Shown in pieces: positions 35,937 to 42,984 of a DNA stretch of 64,000 nucleotides; positions within the stretch are counted from its first letter, which is position 1; the number at the start of each line of letters is the position of its first letter. Source of the DNA: Terriglobia bacterium (lineage in GTDB: Bacteria > Acidobacteriota > Terriglobia > Versatilivoradales > Versatilivoraceae); assembly GCA_022452285.1 (NCBI GenBank), contig JAKUNG010000003.1:39132-103131 (forward strand), given 5' to 3'. The notes beneath the pieces are model-generated. The model ran no database searches. It was not told the DNA's origin and worked only from the letters and a program-made list of their open reading frames with translations. The position numbers and the translations under genes are program-made.

Positions 35937-36989
35937 ATGAATCGTATCTTGATCATTAAACTCGGTTCTATTGGAGACGTTGTCCACACACTTTCTTCAG
36001 TAGCAACCCTAAGACAATCTTTCCCCAAGGCTGAAATCGATTGGTTAGTTGAGAAAAAGTCTAGTGCAGTTCTAAAGTGCTACCCATACTTAAACCAGGT
36101 AATTGAAATCGATACCCAAAAATGGCGACGTTCCCTTTGGTACTGGAAATCATACAAGGAATTTTGGAGTTGTTTGACAAAACTCAGAGACAGGAAATAC
36201 GATGTGGCTTTCGACTTTCAAGGATTATGGAAATCTGCTTTCTTTGGATTTCTTTCCGGAACACGAAACCTAGTTGGCTTTAACAAAAATTATTTAAAAG
36301 AACCTAGTTGTCGTATTTTCTATACTAATAAGGTACTACCAGAAAAAAAGCTTCTTCACATAATTGAAATTAATGAGGAACTAGTTCGCAGCCAAGGAGC
36401 TACAATTTCTTTATCTAAGCCAGTTGAGTTGAAGGTCTTAGAAAAAGAAAAGGTCTATGTTGATAAACTACTAGAACAATATCAGCTAAAAGATTTCATC
36501 ATTCTAAATCCAGGAGGAGGATGGACAACTAAAAAATGGGAAGCTAAAAACTATGGGCTACTGCACAGCAAAATCAAGAACTTGATAGGTATTCCAACCG
36601 TTTTTACATGGGGACCTGGAGAAGAAAAACTTATTCAAGAAGTTCAATCAGCTTCTAACGGGGAACCCCTCCTGTGTTTTCCTACCACCATCCCACAGTT
36701 TATAGCCCTTGTGAAACGTTCCCGTTTATTCATAGGTGGTGATACGGGTCCGTTACACTTAGCTGCAGCTTGCGAAACCCCCATAGTGGGAATCTACGGG
36801 CCAACTGATCCCTTTAGAAATGGACCTTTTAATCCATCTGACATAAGCGTTTTTCAGTCAGTTCCTTGTGGACCGTGTTATAAAAGAACTTGTGATAAAT
36901 ACCAATCTCAGTGTATGACACTAATCACTGTAGATGAAGTATTTGAAGCGGTTGTGAAACGTCTTAAAATCGAACAACAGAACACTTAA
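35937..36989 (+). CDS. LPS heptosyltransferase (GT9, WaaC-like)
   Basis: The second GT9 enzyme of the cluster, 350 residues. It begins ILIIKLGSIGDVVHTLSSVATLR, typical of heptosyltransferase I (WaaC), with LNPGGGWTTKKW and GGDTGPLHLAAACETPIVGIYGPTDPFRNGPF. It ends in a Cys-rich segment (CGPCYKRTCDKYQSQCM) like that of waaF. GAGGT precedes the ATG. Role order within the core is inferred from the N-terminal motif. Confidence 0.88.
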   Translation: MNRILIIKLGSIGDVVHTLSSVATLRQSFPKAEIDWLVEKKSSAVLKCYPYLNQVIEIDTQKWRRSLWYWKSYKEFWSCLTKLRDRKYDVAFDFQGLWKSAFFGFLSGTRNLVGFNKNYLKEPSCRIFYTNKVLPEKKLLHIIEINEELVRSQGATISLSKPVELKVLEKEKVYVDKLLEQYQLKDFIILNPGGGWTTKKWEAKNYGLLHSKIKNLIGIPTVFTWGPGEEKLIQEVQSASNGEPLLCFPTTIPQFIALVKRSRLFIGGDTGPLHLAAACETPIVGIYGPTDPFRNGPFNPSDISVFQSVPCGPCYKRTCDKYQSQCMTLITVDEVFEAVVKRLKIEQQNT

Positions 36990-37011
36990 AAACCCATTAA
37001 GGAAATTATAA

Positions 37012-37536
37012 ATGGTATCTATTCTTTCTCGAATGCGCATCCCAATGGGATTTTGTCTAGCAGGTCTTTATTTCTACATGGCAGAACCTGCCTGGCCTAC
37101 ACTACCTTTTGGTCTTGCACTTGCTTTCTTTGGGGTACTTTTTAGAGCTTGGGCAACTGGTAACATTCACAAAGATAACCATTTAGCGATTGTCGGTCCT
37201 TATACCCTAAGCCGGCACCCTCTTTACCTTGGAACCTTTGTAATTGGCTTAGGATTTTGTTTAGCAGGTTCAAATCTCTTGATCCTGATATTTTTTTTCA
37301 CATTTTTTTTCTGTTTGTATGTTCCAGTTATGAAGGCAGAGGAGAAACACCTAAAAAGATTATTTAACCAAGAATATGAAAACTATAAAAAAAGTGTACC
37401 ATTTTTTATCCCTAGTAAATGGCCATCTAATAAAATTATTGGTACCTTTCAACTTGAAAAATACTTTAAGAATAAAGAGTATAAAGTGATTCTAGGATTT
37501 ATTATTTCATTTGGATTACTTATTTTGAAAATATAA
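37012..37536 (+). CDS. Isoprenylcysteine carboxyl methyltransferase/phospholipid methyltransferase-like membrane protein
   Basis: A 174-residue protein with about five helices and the family core IHKDNHLAIVGPYTLSRHPLYLGTFVIGLGF followed by AEEKHLKRLFNQEYENYKKSVPFFIP. This matches the PEMT/ICMT superfamily, which methylates lipids or small molecules using S-adenosylmethionine. The substrate is unknown. It is the last gene of the LPS core cluster, 22 bases after the heptosyltransferase and with an AAGGA ribosome site, hinting at envelope lipid modification. Confidence 0.8.
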   Translation: MVSILSRMRIPMGFCLAGLYFYMAEPAWPTLPFGLALAFFGVLFRAWATGNIHKDNHLAIVGPYTLSRHPLYLGTFVIGLGFCLAGSNLLILIFFFTFFFCLYVPVMKAEEKHLKRLFNQEYENYKKSVPFFIPSKWPSNKIIGTFQLEKYFKNKEYKVILGFIISFGLLILKI

Positions 37537-37884
37537 TAATCAATATTTTGCTGTTACAGCTTGAAAATTGTTCAGTATCAACTAATGATGAAATCTACAC
37601 AAAGTATACTTTGGAGATACCAATCATTCCTATTTTAAGAATTAGATACGCTTAACTTTGGAAACCTTTCTTGAAGAAAAATCAAACACATTTTAAAATT
37701 ATTTTTTTCAAAAATAATAAATATTTCTGTTTTTTCCCGGATCCATAAAATAAATCCTCTTTCCTCAAAAAGTACCTTTAGTTTAGAATAGGTGCTTCTT
37801 TTCCCAGTTGTTTCGTAAAAATAAATAGGATATCTACGAATTTCCTAACTAAAGATATCATTCTTGATATAGAAGGAGTAAGTA
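37537..37884. other. Intergenic region before citrate synthase
   Basis: About 350 AT-rich bases. Apart from the GAAGGAG ribosome site of the citrate synthase gene near its end, I see no reading frame, RNA or clear promoter. Confidence 0.55.
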
Positions 37885-39009
37885 ATGGTTAGTTCTAAAG
37901 CAGGATTAGAAGATGTCGTTGTAGCATCTTCTTCAATTTGTTATATCGATGGTAAAAAGGGCATTTTGTCCTATCGTGGCATTGACATCCACGATCTGGC
38001 TGAAAAATCAAATTTTGAAGAGGTATGTTACTTATTATGGTTTGGAACCTTACCCAAAGAGCAAGAACTAGCCGACATAAGAGAGAAAATGGCTCTCAGC
38101 AGGTCTTTGCCAGAGCCTGTCATTGACCTGATAAAGAGTTTTCCTAGTGATTCACCACCCATGGAAGTACTCAGAACTGCTGTATCAGCCCTTTCCCTAT
38201 ATGATCCTGATTCAGCTGCCAATGACCTTGAGGCTAATTTGAGAAAGACTTATCGTTTAACAGGCCAGGTTGCTTCCATTGTAGCCACAGCCGACCGTGC
38301 CCGGAAAGGGTTAGATCCAATTAACCCGGATCCAACTCTTTCTCATGCAGCTAATTTTGTCTATATGCTTACAGGAGATAAGCCCGACGAAACAGCAGAA
38401 AAAGCCCTTGATGTTGCTCTAATTCTTCACGCTGATCATGAATTTAACGCATCAACCTTTGCAGCAAGAGTAACAATTGCAACCTTGACTGATATACACT
38501 CTGCTATTACTTCAGCTATAGGTACTTTAAAAGGACCTCTTCATGGTGGCGCTAATCAAGAAGTCATGCGCATGTTGAACGAAATAGGAGAAATAGAAAA
38601 GGCAACTCCATATATTAAGGATGCTCTAGCTAGAAAAATAAAGATTAGTGGATTTGGCCATAGAGTTTATCGAACCGAAGATCCCCGAGCCACTCATCTT
38701 AGACGAATGTCTGGAGACCTTTGCGCAAGCTCAGGAAATACTAAATGGTATGAAATGTCTCGAGTAATCGAACAACTTGTAAACGAAGAGAAAAATCTTA
38801 ATGCAAATGTTGATTTTTACTCTGCTACCGTATACCACAACCTAAAGATCGAAGTGGATTTATTTACACCAATCTTTGCTGTTAGCAGAATGTCGGGTTG
38901 GACAGCTCATATCTTAGAACAGTTAAATAACAATCGCCTGATACGCCCTAGATCCGAATACACTGGACCAACCCATCCAGACCCCTATATCGAGATGAAT
39001 GAAAGGTAA
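37885..39009 (+). CDS. gltA: Citrate synthase
   Basis: Condenses oxaloacetate and acetyl-CoA. The 374-residue protein is the short type II-like/Gram-positive-like form: ICYIDGKKGILSYRGIDIHDLAE, LHADHEFNASTFAARV (catalytic His), LKGPLHGGANQEVM (catalytic His), FGHRVYRTEDPRA and VDFYSATVYHNL with the catalytic Asp, then ISRMSGW-like AVSRMSGWTAHILEQ. A 2-methylcitrate synthase cannot be fully excluded, but no prp genes are near. A clear GAAGGAG site precedes the ATG. Confidence 0.95.
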   Translation: MVSSKAGLEDVVVASSSICYIDGKKGILSYRGIDIHDLAEKSNFEEVCYLLWFGTLPKEQELADIREKMALSRSLPEPVIDLIKSFPSDSPPMEVLRTAVSALSLYDPDSAANDLEANLRKTYRLTGQVASIVATADRARKGLDPINPDPTLSHAANFVYMLTGDKPDETAEKALDVALILHADHEFNASTFAARVTIATLTDIHSAITSAIGTLKGPLHGGANQEVMRMLNEIGEIEKATPYIKDALARKIKISGFGHRVYRTEDPRATHLRRMSGDLCASSGNTKWYEMSRVIEQLVNEEKNLNANVDFYSATVYHNLKIEVDLFTPIFAVSRMSGWTAHILEQLNNNRLIRPRSEYTGPTHPDPYIEMNER

Positions 39010-39014
39010 TTCCC

Positions 39015-39539
39015 TTGATAAAAATAGCCTCTTCGAAATCACCCCTATGGCAAAATTGTTTTTGCAGAGTTCTCGGGCTCTCAATCTTAGTAACCCACTG
39101 CTTCAACTTTCCTCTGTATTCCCAAAAAAGCTTTTCCCCTGACAAGTTTTCCAATGAGGAAAAGAGTGCGCTAATTAAAGCCACCAAACCTAGTAAAAAA
39201 CTCAAGATATATCTAAACATTGTTTCCAATCGGCTCAAGAAATTTGAAACTCTTGCTAAAAAATGTGATGAGGACCCAGCAACCAAGTATCTAAAAGGTT
39301 ACCATTTGGCCCTTAACCAAGCAGATATACTGGTTTCCAAAGAAGACGCTAATTCTAAAAATTCCAAGAAACTATTGGAAAAGCTTCTGAAGGCAACTGA
39401 TGACATTAGTTTTTCCTTGCTTACGAAACTCGAGAAAATTCCACAGGACTGCCGACCCCTGGTTCAATCAGCCCTCGATGTTTGTCAAAGAATAAATGGT
39501 GCAGTTGAAGTTCAACTCCTAAGAGCGGAAAATTTTTAG
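39015..39539 (+). CDS. Exported protein of unknown function
   Basis: A 174-residue protein. An N-terminal hydrophobic stretch (GLSILVTHCFNF, about 20-31) looks like a signal peptide ending near LYSQKS. The rest is Lys-rich and helical (NIVSNRLKKFETLAKKCDED, KLLEKLLKATDD). I do not recognise a family. The start is TTG, 5 bases after the citrate synthase stop, with an AAGG ribosome site inside that gene's end. The antisense frame here looks less coding. Confidence 0.6.
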   Translation: MIKIASSKSPLWQNCFCRVLGLSILVTHCFNFPLYSQKSFSPDKFSNEEKSALIKATKPSKKLKIYLNIVSNRLKKFETLAKKCDEDPATKYLKGYHLALNQADILVSKEDANSKNSKKLLEKLLKATDDISFSLLTKLEKIPQDCRPLVQSALDVCQRINGAVEVQLLRAENF

Positions 39540-39565
39540 TGAAAACTGGTTTGAGTAATTGGTTT

Positions 39566-39601
39566 AATTGATTTGAGTTGGCTATCCAACTCAAATCAAT
39601 T
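39566..39601. repeat. Perfect 16-bp inverted repeat
   Basis: AATTGATTTGAGTTGG and its exact complement flank a 4-base loop (CTAT), 26 bases after the end of the exported-protein gene. There is no T-run after it, so if it ends transcription it does so without the usual tail. It could also act as a protein-binding or RNA-stability element. Confidence 0.85.
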
Positions 39602-39670
39602 GGACATAAATAAAAACAATTATAGCTAATGCCTCAAGGTACTTGACACCGCAGCTAGTAGGGTCTTAGG

Positions 39671-40270
39671 ATGAACCTTAGAATGAATACTTTAAGATTT
39701 TTTTTGATGGTTCTGATTTTTATTCTAGTTGCTTGTGGATCTTCTCATAAGCTAAGCAACAAAATCGCTCGAAAAAAAATTCAGGAATTGGGACTAGTTG
39801 AGTTTAACGACAAAGAATTAGACATTCAAAACATTTCACAGATTGGAAGTAAGAAAGCAGTAGCTGAAGTCAATTTAAAAATGGCCTTTCAGCTGTCAAA
39901 AAGCTCGTCAAATCAGTGGGAAATAGAGGCAATCCGACTTGGACATAGAAACTGGATCAATGTCAAAACCTTCCTTCATGCACTTGATATGACTAGAGGT
40001 GAACAAACTCGGAAGGATTTACGTCGATTGGTTGTAGGTATTAAAACTTTTAAAAATATAAACGGATTCTATCCCAAAATAAAAAAGACCATTAGTATTG
40101 TTACCTTGACAGATATTCTGTTCCCTCGGTACCTAAGCACGTTAATTCGATATGACGGTTGGGGGCGAGAATTTATCGTTCAAATAAAAAATATAGGTGA
40201 CATTAGGATTATATCTACTGGTCCCGACATGGTGCTCGGCACAGAAGATGATATTTTTCTTACGATCTAA
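39671..40270 (+). CDS. Lipoprotein with GspG-like C-terminus
   Basis: A 199-residue protein with a lipobox (LVAC, Cys22) after a hydrophobic signal. The C-terminal half resembles the soluble part of type II secretion major pseudopilins: DLRRLVVGIKTFKNINGFYP, then RYDGWGREFIVQI, GDIRIISTGPDMVLGTEDDI with the Gly/Asp-rich calcium-loop ending. No prepilin cleavage motif is present, so it is not a pseudopilin itself. Function unknown. Confidence 0.65.
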   Translation: MNLRMNTLRFFLMVLIFILVACGSSHKLSNKIARKKIQELGLVEFNDKELDIQNISQIGSKKAVAEVNLKMAFQLSKSSSNQWEIEAIRLGHRNWINVKTFLHALDMTRGEQTRKDLRRLVVGIKTFKNINGFYPKIKKTISIVTLTDILFPRYLSTLIRYDGWGREFIVQIKNIGDIRIISTGPDMVLGTEDDIFLTI

Positions 40271-40392
40271 TTCCAAATTTCTTAAGAATGCTGATTAGAT
40301 ATCATGGGTTCAAATCTTTTTAAAAAGGATTCACTCGGCTAAACTTTTTGTTTCACTTTTTCAAGAATCTCTTCGATTAAGGATAAACGGCC

Positions 40393-41130
40393 ATGCCAAA
40401 AAAAACCTCTCCTACAGGAAATCGGTCAAAGGATCGTAAGAGATTAAAAAAGCAATCACCGTCTATACTAACCCCAGTTCTTCTTATAATATTCTTTGTG
40501 GTGGCAGCTGTTGGTGTTGCATTGTATCTAAAATTAAGCAGCACTGAAGGAGTTAGAAACCAAACTTCGTCTATAAATAATTCCTCAACCATTGCTTCAG
40601 TTCTTAGTACCAATGGTTGGACAAAGGGAAATGGAGCGGCCAAGGCAGTCTTAGTTGAATTTGGTGATTTCCAATGTGGTGCTTGTGCAGCAGCTCGACT
40701 AAGAATTTCAAAAATAATTGAGCAATATGGTTCTCAATTAAAGGTAGTCTTTAAACAGTACCCCATGCAGAGAATTCATCGAAATGCTATGATCGCTGCT
40801 CAAGCTGCAGAAGCAGCAGGGCAACAATTCAAGTTTTGGGAAATGCACGACCTACTGTTTGAACGACAAAATCGTTGGGCTCAAGTACCGGATGCTCATA
40901 CTATTTTTTTAAAGTATGCTAGTGAGCTTGGACTTGACCTAGCCCGATTTAAACGTGATATATGGGATTCTAAAACTAAGGAAAAAATCTACCGTGATGT
41001 AATGGAAGGCCAAATTGCCCAAGTTCAGTCAGTGCCTGCTTTTTTCCTTAACGGAAAACCTCTCCGTAATGCCCGCGATGACGCTGAATTTGAAAACCTC
41101 ATCCTAGAAGGAATCCAGTCCATACAATGA
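40393..41130 (+). CDS. DsbA-family thioredoxin-like oxidoreductase
   Basis: Likely introduces or shuffles disulfides in the periplasm. The 245-residue protein has a basic N-terminus, one membrane helix (about 27-47), and a thioredoxin fold with the active site FQCGACAAAR and VPAFFLNG (cis-Pro loop). It overlaps the VKOR gene by 4 bases (ATGA), so the two are coupled: VKOR would reoxidise this protein. AAGGA precedes the ATG. Confidence 0.9.
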   Translation: MPKKTSPTGNRSKDRKRLKKQSPSILTPVLLIIFFVVAAVGVALYLKLSSTEGVRNQTSSINNSSTIASVLSTNGWTKGNGAAKAVLVEFGDFQCGACAAARLRISKIIEQYGSQLKVVFKQYPMQRIHRNAMIAAQAAEAAGQQFKFWEMHDLLFERQNRWAQVPDAHTIFLKYASELGLDLARFKRDIWDSKTKEKIYRDVMEGQIAQVQSVPAFFLNGKPLRNARDDAEFENLILEGIQSIQ

Positions 41131-41561
41131 ACAAGGAAACAACCATTCACTGGCTCTTAGTGGTTGCTTCGTTCATAGGAATGATTGATTCAGCCTATAT
41201 TGGCTTTATCAGTCTCACTGACACTCTCATTCCATGTGGACTAACTCTTGGTTGTGATAAAGTCTTAAGTAGTCCATATTCTCACCTAGGAAATGTTTCC
41301 ATTAGTTGGATAGGGTTATTGTTCTACCTTTTGGTCGCCTCAAATAGTATCTTTGGCTTATCAGGCTTTAGGCAAGCTTTTAAGATAACCCTAGCTGCCT
41401 CTACATTAGCTTTTTTGATAACACTTTATTTGCTTTACATCCAAATATTTATTCTAAAAGCTTTTTGTGATTATTGCTTGCTTTCTGCTTTTTTAGTGAT
41501 CCTGATTTTAGGGCTCCAGCTGAAATTGAATTTCTGGGGGAAAACTGAATTATCCATTTAA
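41127..41561 (+). CDS. VKOR-family disulfide reoxidase
   Basis: A 144-residue, four-helix membrane protein of the vitamin K epoxide reductase family. It keeps the loop Cys pair (IPCGLTLGCDKVLSSPYS) and the quinone-side CxxC (AFCDYCLLSA). These enzymes pass electrons from DsbA-like partners to quinone and replace DsbB in many bacteria. The upstream coupled gene encodes the partner. Confidence 0.9.
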   Translation: MNKETTIHWLLVVASFIGMIDSAYIGFISLTDTLIPCGLTLGCDKVLSSPYSHLGNVSISWIGLLFYLLVASNSIFGLSGFRQAFKITLAASTLAFLITLYLLYIQIFILKAFCDYCLLSAFLVILILGLQLKLNFWGKTELSI

Positions 41562-41570
41562 ACATCTATT

Positions 41571-42083
41571 TTAAACTTCTCCACTATCTCTGCACCCTGG
41601 GCTTAGGATTAATCTCTCCATCACCCAAGCATCTTCAGGAGGGTGAGAGTAGTAGTTTTTTCTATTAGCAGTAATTCTAAAATCATTGCGTTGGTAAAAT
41701 CGAACCGCACGATGGTTAGAATGGCGAACTTCTAAAAGGATTCGGTTCAAGTAGCCTTGTTTAGCAACCTCTAGGCACTTACTTAGAAGTTGCTGCCCTA
41801 TTCCCTTTCCTAGATATTGTGGGGATACAACTAGATTACAAAGGTCTCCATGGTCAAATAAAAAAGCCAAAACGGCTAAACCAATGATTTTAGTATCTGA
41901 TACTGAGCTTGGAAATTTAGAATGATATTTAGTTTCTGCAACTAATGAATAATAAATATAGGAGTTTTGTAGGACCTTGGTATATCCTTCTTTTCCCCAC
42001 TTGCTCAAGTAATCCCAGTAATTTTCAATTGCTATAACCTGAGGTATGTCAGACTTCAACATCAAACGAACATTAACCTTCAC
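41571..42083 (-). CDS. rimI: GNAT acetyltransferase, RimI-like
   Basis: A 170-residue GNAT protein with CNLVVSPQYLGKGIGQQLLSK (acetyl-CoA loop) and LEVRHSNHRAVRFYQRNDF, the latter typical of RimI, which acetylates ribosomal protein S18. The start is GTG, overlapping the tsaB stop by one base (TAGTG). tsaB-rimI adjacency is common and supports the call, though another N-acetyltransferase role is possible. Confidence 0.82.
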   Translation of the reverse strand: MKVNVRLMLKSDIPQVIAIENYWDYLSKWGKEGYTKVLQNSYIYYSLVAETKYHSKFPSSVSDTKIIGLAVLAFLFDHGDLCNLVVSPQYLGKGIGQQLLSKCLEVAKQGYLNRILLEVRHSNHRAVRFYQRNDFRITANRKNYYSHPPEDAWVMERLILSPGCRDSGEV

Positions 42084-42763
42084 TACTCACTCCATTTCAG
42101 TTCGGCATCAGATTTCCGCAAATAATAAGGAAATATTTCTTCAGGTTGAGACCATTTCTGAGAATACTCTTTTGAATTAACAATAGATACCAACGATCGG
42201 CCAAGATAAAAATCTGTTTTTGCAATTTCCCAACTAGACGGGCCTTCAGCACGAATAAGTTCATCATACTTTTCTGCTCCATCACCCAAAAAAAGTATAC
42301 TTTTTGAATCTAGAGTTTGCAGAAACTTTTCGGGCTTGCCAACCCAATCTGGCTTGCGTTGAATCAAACAATTACCATTACGTTCAAAAACCCTTGCGTA
42401 GACTTCATTACGACGCGCATCAATTAAAGGAACCAGAGCACCCTGCCACCTAGGAGCTTTCTCCGCCCAAGCCTCAAAAGTTGTAACAGCTAATATCGGC
42501 TTGGATAATACCTCAGCCAACGCTTTCACTGTTGCTAACCCTATCCGAACTCCTGTAAAAGAACCTGGTCCACAAATCACACTAAACGCATCAATAGAGT
42601 TGAGTGTCAGACCAACATGATTGAGAATATGCTGGATACTGGTCAGCAATCGAGATGTGTGGGTTAGAGAAGAATCTAAGTTAACTTCTCCTAAAATCTT
42701 TGAATCTTCTGTTAACACAACACTACCAGCACTACTTGAAGTATCAACACATAAAACTTTCAT
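42083..42763 (-). CDS. tsaB: tRNA threonylcarbamoyladenosine synthesis protein TsaB
   Basis: Partner of TsaD in making t6A37 in tRNAs. The 226-residue protein has MKVLCVDTSSSAGSVVL, THTSRLL, ICGPGSFTGVRIGLATVKALA and PLIDARRNEVYARVF, all TsaB signatures. It is read with rimI and runs divergently to mutS. Confidence 0.93.
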   Translation of the reverse strand: MKVLCVDTSSSAGSVVLTEDSKILGEVNLDSSLTHTSRLLTSIQHILNHVGLTLNSIDAFSVICGPGSFTGVRIGLATVKALAEVLSKPILAVTTFEAWAEKAPRWQGALVPLIDARRNEVYARVFERNGNCLIQRKPDWVGKPEKFLQTLDSKSILFLGDGAEKYDELIRAEGPSSWEIAKTDFYLGRSLVSIVNSKEYSQKWSQPEEIFPYYLRKSDAELKWSE

Positions 42764-42834
42764 AAGTTGGCTCTATTTTAAAATTTTAAAAAGGGTTCAA
42801 AATACAATAGAATTTTGACGAGCTATACGGTTAA

Positions 42835-42863
42835 TTGACACTCCTGCAGCCAGGTTATATAAT
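42835..42863 (+). promoter_or_regulatory. Consensus sigma70 promoter for mutS
   Basis: TTGACA, a 17-base spacer and TATAAT, a perfect consensus match, placed 122 bases before the likely mutS start and divergent to tsaB. This is the clearest promoter in the window. Confidence 0.85.
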
Positions 42864-42984
42864 TTCTCGGCCTGATTAAAAAAATTTTTTTATTAAGAAG
42901 CCAATTTAACTTAATTGGTAATTTTTCTTCTTGATTCTCCTGCCTTATGGCTTTATTTTTGGATGCACATCAAGGGACCCCTCA

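Noticed and set aside
38948-39286. A 112-codon minus-strand frame overlapping citrate synthase and the exported protein
   Set aside because: It runs back into the conserved end of citrate synthase; the + strand exported protein with a signal peptide is the better choice, though not certain.
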